From the NCBI RefSeq assembly GCF_037076525.1, contig NZ_AP029018.1:2092501-2156500 (forward strand): DNA of 64,000 nucleotides, written 5' to 3'. Origin of the DNA: Selenomonas sp. TAMA-11512 (GTDB taxonomy: Bacteria > Bacillota > Negativicutes > Selenomonadales > Selenomonadaceae). The translations under genes and the position numbers were made by a program. Positions 1 through 7,650 of the stretch are shown in pieces; within the stretch, counting starts at the first letter, position 1; the number at the start of each line of letters is the position of its first letter. The notes below the pieces were generated by a model. That model ran no database searches. It had not been told where the DNA came from and saw only the letters and a program-made list of their open reading frames with translations.

Positions 1-35
1 GCGCCCGCGGCGAGAGTAATGATATCATGCTCCAT
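1..35 (-). CDS. hypE: HypE, hydrogenase maturation protein (N-terminal fragment, cut by window edge)
   Basis: Only the first 11 codons are inside the window. On the minus strand an ATG at 35 opens a frame reading MEHDIITLAAG, close to the conserved HypE start (ITLAHGAGG), with the usual His replaced by Ala. It overlaps the 3' end of hypD by 11 nt, the translational coupling usual in hyp operons. HypE dehydrates the HypF-made thiocarboxamide to the cyanide ligand of the NiFe site (family knowledge). The call rests on the short match plus position after hypC-hypD. Confidence 0.6.
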   Translation of the reverse strand, partial: MEHDIITLAAG

Positions 36-1140
36 AAGAAAACCTTGCCTTTCCATACTTCTGCCACGCGGCGCAAGTCCCCTCGACGGACACCATGCAG
101 GGACCGACGGCGTGTGTCGGCTTGCAGGCCTTATCAAAGAGCGCGCATTCGGGCGGCGTGATGACGCCCCGCAGCACTTCGCCGCAGCGGCAGGCGGTCG
201 GCTTGGCGCTCGCCTCCGCGACATCAAGCGGAAATGCTTTTTCAATGTCATACTCTGCAAAGGATGCACGCATGGAGAGTCCGGAGGCGGGAATCATCCC
301 TATGCCTCTCCACTCGCCCGGCACCGTCTCATACACCGTATCCATGATGCGCAGAGCAGCCGGATTTCCCTCGGGGCGCACAACACTCCCGTATTCGTTC
401 TCTACGCGCGCTTCTCCCCGCACGCTCTGCTGTACAAGGCGCAGTACCGCGCGCAGTATCTGCAGCGCCGTAAAGCCGCCGACGACCCCCGGCTTATGCG
501 CTTCGCCTTCCAGGAAGTCAAAGACGTGCGTGCCCGTGACGACGGAAGCGTGCCCCGGCAGAAGAAAGCCGTCCACGCGGACCTTCGGATCGTCGAGAAG
601 CATCCGCATTGCCGGCGGCACGAGCTTGTGCGCGGAGAGCATATAGAGATTTCGGATTCCCTGCTCTTTGGCGGCGAGCACGGTAGCTGCCGCCGTCGGC
701 GCCGTTGTCTCAAAGCCCACAGCCAGAAAGATGACCTTCTTGTCGGGCTGCTCCTTTGCCAGTTCGAGACAATCCATGGAAGAGTAGACAATGCGGATAT
801 CCGCTCCCTCTGCCTGCGCCTCGGCAAGCGAGGATTCGGATCCGGGCACCTTGAGCATATCGCCGAAGGTCGCGATCACGCAGTCCGGTCTCTTCGCGTA
901 GGCAATCGCCTTGTCCATGTAGCTGTCGGGCGTGACGCAGACGGGACATCCCGGTCCTGAGACGAGCTCGATATTTGTCGGCAGCATCTGCCGAATGCCC
1001 GCGCGAAAAATGGAAACGGTGTGTGTGCCGCAGACTTCCATGTAGCGGAGGCTGTGCCCCTCGCTCAGCACCTTGATCTCTCGCAGGATATCCCGCACCG
1101 CCGCCTTTTCCTCGGCAGCCGTCAGCTTTTTCCCGCTCAT
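25..1140 (-). CDS. hypD: HypD, hydrogenase Fe(CN)2CO assembly scaffold
   Basis: 371 residues, normal family length. The protein carries the Cys-rich signatures of HypD: MEVCGTHT near residue 34, GPGCPVCVTP near residue 62, and a C-terminal Cys cluster (TACRCGEVLRG and later Cys) that binds a [4Fe-4S] cluster. With HypC it holds the iron while CN and CO ligands are attached, before transfer to the hydrogenase large subunit; it acts in the cytoplasm. The ATG overlaps the hypC stop as ATGA and the gene runs into hypE, so the genes are translationally coupled. Confidence 0.96.
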   Translation of the reverse strand: MSGKKLTAAEEKAAVRDILREIKVLSEGHSLRYMEVCGTHTVSIFRAGIRQMLPTNIELVSGPGCPVCVTPDSYMDKAIAYAKRPDCVIATFGDMLKVPGSESSLAEAQAEGADIRIVYSSMDCLELAKEQPDKKVIFLAVGFETTAPTAAATVLAAKEQGIRNLYMLSAHKLVPPAMRMLLDDPKVRVDGFLLPGHASVVTGTHVFDFLEGEAHKPGVVGGFTALQILRAVLRLVQQSVRGEARVENEYGSVVRPEGNPAALRIMDTVYETVPGEWRGIGMIPASGLSMRASFAEYDIEKAFPLDVAEASAKPTACRCGEVLRGVITPPECALFDKACKPTHAVGPCMVSVEGTCAAWQKYGKARFSYGA

Positions 1141-1385
1141 GAGACGTCCATCCCCAACTCTACCGTGCGCTCGCCGCCGTGCATCTCATCGAGAAGCGCA
1201 TACGTCTCCTGCGCGTCCTTTTCCTCGACGATCTGCATCGCAAACCCCGCGTGGACGAGGACGTAATCTCCCGTCTTCGCCTCCGGAAGCAGCATGAGGC
1301 TCGCCTGGCGCCGCACGCCTTTGACTTCGACCTGGGCGATGGCGCCGTTCATATCAATAATTTTAGCCGGAATAGCTAAACACAT
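1137..1385 (-). CDS. hypC: HypC, hydrogenase assembly chaperone
   Basis: 82 residues starting MCLAIPAKI, the hallmark N-terminus in which Cys2 binds the iron centre and the large-subunit precursor. The frame extends upstream, but this ATG at 1385 is the right start: HypC function needs Cys at position 2, and a GGGAGTG ribosome site lies just before it. It sits 4 nt after the maturation protease gene and overlaps hypD by 4 nt. The role is to shuttle Fe(CN)2CO between HypD and apo-HyaB. Confidence 0.95.
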   Translation of the reverse strand: MCLAIPAKIIDMNGAIAQVEVKGVRRQASLMLLPEAKTGDYVLVHAGFAMQIVEEKDAQETYALLDEMHGGERTVELGMDVS

Positions 1386-1389
1386 ATTT

Positions 1390-1980
1390 TCACTCCCAAA
1401 TCCTTTCTTCCGCCACGATTGTATCGTCCAGCACGGCGTCATGCTCTTTCTTCACCGGCTCGATGCCCCAGCGTCTGAGCTCCGCCAGACTCGCCTCGAG
1501 AATGGCGGGCAGAAGGGCTTTCATCGGCTCGGTAAGCGCGACACCTGCGCCGACGTCGTAAGGCTGCACACCGAGCACGACGACCTCGGGGATACGGCGT
1601 CCCGTGACGGAAAGCGTCGCCAGCACGTCCTGTATGCCCACTTCATGCGCCGACAGTTTATCCTGAAAGTGCTCCATGACAGCGTCATCTTGAAATCGGA
1701 ACAGGGATCCCGCCGGCTCTTTGCCGTTGATGGAATCGATGACGAGGAGCTTCTGCGTCCCCGTTACAAACTGCAGAAGCTCGACGCCGAGCGTGCCGCC
1801 ATCGATGATCTGTACCGTATCGGGGAATTCGTAGTTCATATCGAGAAGCTCGACGGCACGCACGCCAAAGCCTTCGTCCTGCAGGATGACGTTGCCGATG
1901 CCGAGCACTGTAACGGGGGGCACGGCGAAAAGCGCATCGTCGTCTTCCGCGCCTGCTGTCGGTAAAATACAATCCGTCAT
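1390..1980 (-). CDS. hyaD: Hydrogenase maturation endopeptidase (HyaD/HybD family)
   Basis: 196 residues from the ATG at 1980, which overlaps the hypB stop as ATGA and has an AGAGGG-type ribosome site; a longer frame upstream has no support. The protein shows the family motif GIGNVILQDEGFGV, with the nickel-sensing Glu, and DGGTLGVELL, with the second metal-ligand Asp. It removes the C-terminal tail of the large subunit after nickel insertion. Its natural substrate is HyaB at 4087-5991, which still encodes a 24-residue tail after DPCMACSTH. Placement among the hyp genes supports this pairing. Confidence 0.93.
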   Translation of the reverse strand: MTDCILPTAGAEDDDALFAVPPVTVLGIGNVILQDEGFGVRAVELLDMNYEFPDTVQIIDGGTLGVELLQFVTGTQKLLVIDSINGKEPAGSLFRFQDDAVMEHFQDKLSAHEVGIQDVLATLSVTGRRIPEVVVLGVQPYDVGAGVALTEPMKALLPAILEASLAELRRWGIEPVKKEHDAVLDDTIVAEERIWE

Positions 1981-2639
1981 TTCTTTTCCCTCTTCCGCTT
2001 TACCTGCTTCCGCAGCCAGTCCAGCCACGCCTCAATGCCCTCATGACTGCGGCAGGAAGTTTCGACAATCTCGATGCCCGGATGGATGGTCTCGATGTCT
2101 TCCTTGGCGCTCGCCATATCAAAATCGGTGAACGGCAGAAGATCGACCTTGTTCAGTACGGCAATATCCGCCTCTTTGAACATCAGCGGGTATTTCAGCG
2201 GTTTGTCATCCCCCTCGGTCACCGAGAGGACGACGGCCTTTTTATCCGACCCCAGCTCAAACTCGGCAGGGCAGACGAGATTGCCGACGTTCTCGATGAT
2301 GAGGAGATCGAGCTCATCGAGGGAAAGCGCGCCGAGAGCACGCTGCACCATGGGCGCGTCAAGATGGCAGCCGCCGCTCGTATTGATCTGGATAACGGGC
2401 GCTCCGTGCGCTTCAATGCGCTTCGCGTCTTTATCGGTGAATAGATCGCCCTCAATGACGGCAAGCCGGAGCTCTCCCTTGAGCGCCTCGAGCGTACACT
2501 CCAAGAGCGACGTCTTCCCCGCCCCCGGTGAGCCCATCAGATTGAGCACAAAGAGCTTCTTTTCGTTAAAGAGCGCCTCATTTTCCCCCGCAACTCGGTC
2601 ATTTTTCCCGAGAATATTTTCCATGACTCGGACTTCCAT
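1977..2639 (-). CDS. hypB: HypB, nickel-insertion GTPase
   Basis: 220 residues from the ATG at 2639 (GGAG, 7-nt spacing), 4 nt after hypA. SIMIBI-class GTPase: P-loop GSPGAGKTS, the metal site TSGGCHLDA and the NKVDLLPF specificity motif. It delivers nickel to the large subunit together with HypA. The protein begins MEVRVMENILGKND and lacks both the N-terminal CxxCGC nickel site of the E. coli type and any His-rich stretch. A CxxCGC-type motif is found instead on the small protein at 3056-3298. Confidence 0.95.
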   Translation of the reverse strand: MEVRVMENILGKNDRVAGENEALFNEKKLFVLNLMGSPGAGKTSLLECTLEALKGELRLAVIEGDLFTDKDAKRIEAHGAPVIQINTSGGCHLDAPMVQRALGALSLDELDLLIIENVGNLVCPAEFELGSDKKAVVLSVTEGDDKPLKYPLMFKEADIAVLNKVDLLPFTDFDMASAKEDIETIHPGIEIVETSCRSHEGIEAWLDWLRKQVKRKREKK

Positions 2640-2643
2640 CTTG

Positions 2644-2985
2644 TCACTCCATTTCCAAATAGGCGACCTGCATCTCTCGTCCGGAGATGATCTCCAGGAC
2701 GCCCGCCTTGCACGCGGGACATATAAAGTTATAGCGCTCGACGTGCCCTTCCGCGCCGCAGCTCGTACAGCGCCCGATGAGAGGCACATCTTCAATGGCG
2801 AGCTCCGCCCTCTCGGCAATCGTCCCCTGCCGAACCGTCTCCCAGCAAAAGGCGAGAGACTCGCGCTCCACGCTCGCCATCTCGCCGAGGCGAAGAGCCA
2901 CCTTCCCGATGCGGGCGGCATTGTTTTGCTTCGCGTAGTCGAGAGCGATATCTAAAATGCCCTCGGCAATGCTCATTTCATGCAT
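2644..2985 (-). CDS. hypA: HypA, nickel metallochaperone
   Basis: 113 residues, the usual length. It starts MHEMSIAEG; the Met1-His2-Glu3 group binds nickel in this family. Two CxxC pairs (CTSC and CPAC, near residues 73 and 89) form the structural zinc site. Partner of HypB in nickel delivery. No strong ribosome site precedes the ATG. A 70-nt gap with a perfect hairpin separates it from the upstream gene, so its expression may differ from that of the structural genes. Confidence 0.94.
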   Translation of the reverse strand: MHEMSIAEGILDIALDYAKQNNAARIGKVALRLGEMASVERESLAFCWETVRQGTIAERAELAIEDVPLIGRCTSCGAEGHVERYNFICPACKAGVLEIISGREMQVAYLEME

Positions 2986-3012
2986 ACAGATTATACCTTA
3001 ATATACCAGTAA

Positions 3013-3036
3013 GAGCTGTCACAAACGTGACAGCTC
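3013..3036. other. Perfect hairpin between hydrogenase structural and maturation genes
   Basis: GAGCTGTCAC, loop AAAC, GTGACAGCTC: a 10-bp perfect stem in the 70-nt gap before hypA. No T-run follows on either strand, so it is not a standard terminator. It could be an mRNA-processing or stability element setting different levels of structural and maturation genes. The same 10-mer (minus strand 51905-51914) occurs in the serS leader. Confidence 0.6.
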
Positions 3037-3055
3037 CTCTATTCTTACACACACA

Positions 3056-3298
3056 TCAAATCGCGGCGGATAGACCGCGGGACTCAAACTGACCGATGAT
3101 CTCTGTCAGCTTCGTCTTTTTCGGGCTGTAGTCGACGGTCGTCTCCCCGTCATGCGTATGGATATGCACGTATAGAACGCCGGGAAGGCCCAAAAGCGCC
3201 TTTTCCACATCCTTCGCATTTTCCTCCGTATAGCCCTCGACGTTAAATACCAGGCGGGTATTGCCGTTGGCCCCGCCGCAGCCGCATTCAGCACACAT
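3056..3298 (-). CDS. Small HMA-like metal-binding protein with HypB-type CxxCGC N-terminus
   Basis: 80 residues. The N-terminus MCAECGCGG matches the pattern of the high-affinity nickel site at the start of E. coli HypB (MCTTCGCG). The rest looks like a ferredoxin-fold heavy-metal-associated domain (beta-alpha-beta-beta-alpha-beta): TRLVFNVEGY, a helix rich in Glu/Lys, GVLYVHIHTHDGETTVDYS, then a last helix. The usual CxxC loop of HMA domains is absent; HIHTHD offers extra ligands. The start overlaps the hyaC stop (TAATG), so translation is coupled to the hydrogenase genes. A role as nickel donor or store for HypA/HypB is inference; the protein is not assigned to a named family. Confidence 0.8.
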   Translation of the reverse strand: MCAECGCGGANGNTRLVFNVEGYTEENAKDVEKALLGLPGVLYVHIHTHDGETTVDYSPKKTKLTEIIGQFESRGLSAAI

Positions 3299-4017
3299 TA
3301 CTTGACTCTGCCCCCTGTCTTCTGCTGTTCCGGATGATTGATCTCGTTCGCATCGAGAGGCTCGTGCGCCAGGATCTTCGATCCGGAAAACATGGACGAG
3401 ACTTCGCTCTCGCCCTCCATAAACTCCGCACGGATGACCATGTAGACATGACCGATAACAAAGAGGATGATCGCCCAGGCCACATAGTGATGGACGACGT
3501 GCGTCATGTACTCGTTGCCAAGTGCCGTATTCAGCCAGAGGAAGAACGGAGCCATCACGCCGCCCGGCTCATTAGCCGCATACATGGCAAATCCCGTCAC
3601 GATCTCGATCAGGACGAGCACGTAGAGAAATGCATAGGAGCAACGCGCCAGGGGATTTCTGAGGAACGAAGCGTGCGAGCTCTTGAGGAGCATATAGTGC
3701 AGCGCCACATCCACCGTTTCGCGATAAAAGTGACCTTCCCAAAAGCGTGGGAAGAGACGATCGCCCTTGTTGACGATGAAGCCATAGATGCGGAACACAA
3801 AAGACGCCACAAAGAGATATGCCGCAAGGAAGTGGATATTGCGAATGTTATCCACCGTCATCCCGCTGAACGTCGGCTCGACGGCATATATCACCCACGG
3901 CTCGGTAATCATCAATCCCGTTGCGAAGAGTACGGCAATCGAAATTGCCATGATCCAATGGAAGATTCGCAGCCACGGACTGAAAATATAGTAAATCTTG
4001 CGTTTTACTTCTTTCAT
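3298..4017 (-). CDS. hyaC: [NiFe] hydrogenase b-type cytochrome subunit
   Basis: 239 residues, typical for HyaC/CybH. Four hydrophobic segments, with haem-ligand His in RIFHWIMAISIA (near residue 18), NIHFLAAYLF and the C-terminal HHYVAWAIILFVIGH region. It anchors the hydrogenase dimer in the cytoplasmic membrane and passes electrons from HyaA to quinone. The gene lies 69 nt after hyaB and overlaps the small metal-binding gene. Its presence marks the enzyme as a respiratory, H2-oxidising type. Confidence 0.95.
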   Translation of the reverse strand: MKEVKRKIYYIFSPWLRIFHWIMAISIAVLFATGLMITEPWVIYAVEPTFSGMTVDNIRNIHFLAAYLFVASFVFRIYGFIVNKGDRLFPRFWEGHFYRETVDVALHYMLLKSSHASFLRNPLARCSYAFLYVLVLIEIVTGFAMYAANEPGGVMAPFFLWLNTALGNEYMTHVVHHYVAWAIILFVIGHVYMVIRAEFMEGESEVSSMFSGSKILAHEPLDANEINHPEQQKTGGRVK

Positions 4018-4086
4018 TTGCCGATGCTGCTCCCGGAGAGGTTCTGCCGTCCGGGAGCTTCTCCTTTCTACGGTCAGGCGGAACCG

Positions 4087-5991
4087 TTATTTCTCTGCCT
4101 GCGTCCCCGAATACGGGTCCGTCGTGATCGTATTGATCTTCTCACCCTTTGCATTGAATACATGCGTTGAGCAGGCCATGCAGGGGTCAAAGGAGCGAAT
4201 GACCTTGACAATCTCCAGCGGTTTATCCGGAATCTGAACATGCGTGTCCATCATGGCGAGCTCGTAAGCGCCATGTCCCGCCTTATCATCACGCGGGCAG
4301 GCGTTCCATGTCGTCGGGACGACGCACTGATAGTTGTCAATGCGGCCGTTCTTGATCGTGACCCAGTGAGAAAGTCCGCCGCGCGGCGCCTCATACAGGC
4401 CGACACCCTTCGTCTCCGCAGGCCAGGTGCGCGGCTCCCACTTGTCCGCGTTCGCGGTCTGGTAGTCGCCCGACTTGAGGTTCATGATGAGCTTGTCGAA
4501 GAAGTACTTGCCGATCTCCGCATGGAGCTGCGCGTCGAGACCTCTCGCCGCCGTACGGCCGACCATCGTCGGAAGCCATACCTCCGGCGCGAGTCCGAGC
4601 GCACCCGAAACGGCCCGGATCTGATCCAGCATCAGCTTTTCCGCCCACGTAGGCTCGCCGAGCTTGCCTTCCTTCGCCTTCTGATATACAACGATATAGC
4701 GCGACAGAGGTCCGACTTCGGCAAGCTTTCCGCGCCATTTCGGCGTCTTGAGCCAGGAGTACTTGCCCTTCTCGTCAAGTGCCTTCCAGTTGGTCGGCGT
4801 ACCCTCCTTCGGGGCCGTCATCTTCGGCTTTGTCTGGCCTTCCCACGGATGGAGGTCCGCCTTGGAGCCGTCGTACTCGTACCAGGCATGCTGGACACTT
4901 TCCGTCATCGCCTCCGGGTTGGAGTAATCCGCCGGATCAATCGGCGTATACTTGGCCTTCGGCGTGCCGAAGCCCTCAACGACGCCGTCACAGCGGATGA
5001 GTAGATTCTTCTGGAAGCTGCCGTTCGAAGTGCCGCTGTACTCTTCCTCCGGGTACGCGCCAAAGGCGAGGACGCACTGCTTCGCCATGCCGCCGCCGTC
5101 AACGCGGCCCGCCTTGACATAGGCGTCACCGATCGCGAGGAGATCCGGAATATAGTATTCGTTGACGAGCGTGCGCGTCAGATTGATTGCGCGGTCGACG
5201 ATGGCGAGGCGTGCCGTATTGATCGGCGCATTGCCGTCTTCCAGGCTGATCGCGCAGGGCATGCCGCCGACGATGTAGTGCGGATGCGGATTCTTTCCGC
5301 CGAAGACGACATGCGGCTTGACGAACTCACGATGCTTATCGAGCATCTCGAGGTAGTGAACGACCGCGAGGAGATGCACCTCCGGAGGCAGGAGCTTGTA
5401 GTCCGGATGATCCCACCAGTTGGCGCTGAAGATACCGAGCTGGCCGGAGTCGACAATCTGCTGGATCTTGGCCTTGAACGTCGCGAAGTACGTCGGGCTG
5501 CCATTCGGGAAGTCCTTCGGATACGCTTCCGTGTTGATTCCGGCAGGTCCTGCAAACGGAAGTCTGTATTTTTGCAGCAGCGCCGCCTGCAGATTCGATG
5601 TGGCCATCGGATCGGCCGCTAGCGCCTCAACGGGACTGACCCAGTCGAGCGCATGAAGATGATAGAAATGGACGACGTGATCCTGGACCGTCAGGCTGGC
5701 CGCCATGATATTGCGAATATAGTTTGCATTCTTCGGAATCTTGATGCCGAGCGCGTCCTCAACGGCGCGTACGGCGCAAAGCGCGTGCGCCGTCGTACAG
5801 ACGCCGCAGATGCGCTGAATATAGGCCCAAGCGTCGCGAGGATCGCGATCGTGCATGACAAGCTCGAGCCCGCGCCAAGCCGTACCCGAGGAGACGGCAT
5901 CCTGCACGCGGCCCGTTGCTTCATCCACCTGTATCTCGACGCGCAGATGACCTTCGATTCTTGTTACGGGATCTACAACAACGTGTTTCAT
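4087..5991 (-). CDS. hyaB: [NiFe] hydrogenase large subunit, group 1 type
   Basis: 634 residues. Nickel ligands are visible at both ends: RICGVC at residues 60-65 and DPCMACSTH at 602-610. The 24 residues after His610 are the tail cut by HyaD during maturation. The protein holds the NiFe(CN)2CO active site and splits H2; with HyaA it faces the periplasm. It starts 4 nt after hyaA. Length, both motifs and the cytochrome partner agree with the membrane-bound uptake class. Confidence 0.98.
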   Translation of the reverse strand: MKHVVVDPVTRIEGHLRVEIQVDEATGRVQDAVSSGTAWRGLELVMHDRDPRDAWAYIQRICGVCTTAHALCAVRAVEDALGIKIPKNANYIRNIMAASLTVQDHVVHFYHLHALDWVSPVEALAADPMATSNLQAALLQKYRLPFAGPAGINTEAYPKDFPNGSPTYFATFKAKIQQIVDSGQLGIFSANWWDHPDYKLLPPEVHLLAVVHYLEMLDKHREFVKPHVVFGGKNPHPHYIVGGMPCAISLEDGNAPINTARLAIVDRAINLTRTLVNEYYIPDLLAIGDAYVKAGRVDGGGMAKQCVLAFGAYPEEEYSGTSNGSFQKNLLIRCDGVVEGFGTPKAKYTPIDPADYSNPEAMTESVQHAWYEYDGSKADLHPWEGQTKPKMTAPKEGTPTNWKALDEKGKYSWLKTPKWRGKLAEVGPLSRYIVVYQKAKEGKLGEPTWAEKLMLDQIRAVSGALGLAPEVWLPTMVGRTAARGLDAQLHAEIGKYFFDKLIMNLKSGDYQTANADKWEPRTWPAETKGVGLYEAPRGGLSHWVTIKNGRIDNYQCVVPTTWNACPRDDKAGHGAYELAMMDTHVQIPDKPLEIVKVIRSFDPCMACSTHVFNAKGEKINTITTDPYSGTQAEK

Positions 5992-5995
5992 TTAT

Positions 5996-7081
5996 TTACT
6001 CACCTCTCCCCTCTTCCGCCTTTTCTTTCTCGTGCTGTGAGCGCTGAATGAGGCTGGCGGCACCGTGTGCGGCGACACCCGCGACCGTCGCTACGGCCAG
6101 ACCCGCGCCGATCTTGTCAACACTTGGGAACGGCGGATACTCCGGCAGGCGTTCATAGAGAGGATCGTTATCCCAGAAGCCGGCATTCGTACATCCTATG
6201 CAGGGCGCGCCCGACTGAATCGGATAGCTCATGCCCTCGAACCAGCGCAGATTGCCGCAGGACGCGTATGTCTCCGGACCGCGGCAGCCGAGCTTATAGA
6301 GACACCAGCCGCCCTTTGCGCCGGCATCGTCAAATCGCTCCGCAAACATGCCCGCGTCAAAGAACGGACGACGGTAGCAGGTATCGTGGATGCGGTTCCC
6401 GAAGAACTGCTTCGGACGTCCTTCCAGATCGAGCTCCGGAAGCTTCCCGAAAAGCGCGACGTGCATGACAACGCCCGTCATGACCTCGGGGATAGGAGGA
6501 CAGCCCGGTACGTTGACGACAGGCGTCCTTCCGACATAGTGTCCGATGCCGGCGGAACCCGTCGGGTTCGGCTTTGCCGCCTGAATGCCGCCCGATGTGG
6601 CACACGTACCGTAGGCAATGACGCAGGCCGCATTTTCCGCGGCTCTCTGAAATGTTTCGAGGAAAGGATGTCCGCCCGACATGCAGTATACGCCGTTTTC
6701 CTTCGTGGCGACAGCGCCCTCGACAGCAAGGATATACTTGCCCTTGTACTTCTCCATCGTAGCCTCGAGATGCTCCTCGAAAGGCGCGCCCGACGCGGCG
6801 CTCAGGAGATGATCGTACTCCAGAGCGATCTGGCTCAAAATAAGATCCGACGCCATCGGCGCGGCCGAACGAATGAACGACTCGTCGCAGCCCGTGCACT
6901 CATGCCCATGCAGCCAGATGACAACCGGCAGCGGATTCGTCTCGGCAGCCTCAACGACTTTCGAGACCATGTCCGTGGAAAGCCCCATCAGAGATGTCAG
7001 CGCCACACAGCCCTTCAGGAAGCTGCGGCGGCTCATGCCGTTTCTCAGATAGTAATCCCACATACTTTCGCGTTTCTCCAC
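5996..7081 (-). CDS. hyaA: [NiFe] hydrogenase small subunit with Tat signal
   Basis: 361 residues from a GTG at 7081, chosen because AGGAGG lies 7 nt upstream. A twin-arginine motif (SRRSFLKG, residues 17-24) precedes a hydrophobic stretch, so the folded dimer is exported by Tat. HGHECTGCDES (Cys62, Cys65) begins the ligands of the proximal [4Fe-4S] cluster; further Cys for the medial and distal clusters are in the C-terminal half (RWFEGMSYPIQSGAPCIGC). A C-terminal hydrophobic segment (GLAVATVAGVAAHGAA) is the membrane anchor. First gene of the operon. Confidence 0.97.
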   Translation of the reverse strand: MEKRESMWDYYLRNGMSRRSFLKGCVALTSLMGLSTDMVSKVVEAAETNPLPVVIWLHGHECTGCDESFIRSAAPMASDLILSQIALEYDHLLSAASGAPFEEHLEATMEKYKGKYILAVEGAVATKENGVYCMSGGHPFLETFQRAAENAACVIAYGTCATSGGIQAAKPNPTGSAGIGHYVGRTPVVNVPGCPPIPEVMTGVVMHVALFGKLPELDLEGRPKQFFGNRIHDTCYRRPFFDAGMFAERFDDAGAKGGWCLYKLGCRGPETYASCGNLRWFEGMSYPIQSGAPCIGCTNAGFWDNDPLYERLPEYPPFPSVDKIGAGLAVATVAGVAAHGAASLIQRSQHEKEKAEEGRGE

Positions 7082-7162
7082 TTTACTACCTCCTCTGGTA
7101 CCCTCTATGCAAATGACGCTTATTGAGAATGTCTTTCATGAGCGTACTTTTCTCTACCTCTG

Positions 7163-7168
7163 ATTATA
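7163..7168 (-). promoter_or_regulatory. Possible -10 box of the hydrogenase operon
   Basis: TATAAT on the minus strand, about 80 nt before the hyaA GTG. The -35 area (TTAGTC, 18-bp spacing) is a poor match, so the promoter may need an activator. An A/T tract lies just upstream (7191-7230). Confidence 0.45.
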
Positions 7169-7410
7169 GCTTATATCCATAAAAAAGACTAATACTTTTT
7201 CTGTTTTTTTAAAAAAAATTTCAATATATTCTGTGCGTTTTGTTACATTTAAATTCCCCTTTAAACCTTTCGTCCTCCGCCCGGCACCCATACGTCGCAG
7301 CACACTTATTTGCCCGCGAAGCGTGGACATCACAGAGGGGCGTCTTCCGTGAATTTGTATCTGCAGGCGTGTCCCGTGAATTTGCCCCCGCGAATTTGTA
7401 TCTCAAGGTA

Positions 7411-7439
7411 TTTACAAACGCCTCTTTCCTCGCTATAAT
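7411..7439 (+). promoter_or_regulatory. Promoter of the RNase J gene
   Basis: TTTACA (7411-7416), 17-bp spacer, TATAAT (7434-7439): near-consensus sigma-70/sigma-A promoter. It leaves a leader of about 200 nt before the coding region. The second GAATTTGTATCT repeat ends 7 nt upstream of the -35 box. Confidence 0.8.
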
Positions 7440-7650
7440 ATGAAATAAGATTTGATTTGAGCGGATTTTATTTTCACCCTTTCCCCTGACGAGCGAGCGC
7501 CGATTGCGTCACGGATAAAAGGGCGGTCTTTTTATGTCTTTATATTGGATTTGGAATTGAAACGTAGGATTCGCAAGAACAAAATACGATTATTCATCCC
7601 GGTTTTTCATTGCATGTATTATGAAAACAGTTTTATGGAGGTGCCCTTTT

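Larger units (their letters stand above)
7082..7650. other. Divergent gap between hyaA and RNase J
   Basis: 569 bp without a convincing gene. It holds the hydrogenase promoter side (7163-7230), a short repeat cluster (GAATTTG at 7351, 7378 and 7392; GAATTTGTATCT exactly repeated at 7351-7362 and 7392-7403), the RNase J promoter (7411-7439) and a leader of about 200 nt. In the leader, complementary stretches CCCTTT (near 7483) and AAAGGG (near 7518) flank TGACG/CGTCA and are followed by a T-run at about 7531, which could form an attenuator-like fold. Confidence 0.6.

Noticed and set aside
2990-2995. Perfect TATAAT on the minus strand five bases before hypA
   Set aside because: Transcription would start inside the hypA coding sequence and no -35 box is at the right distance.
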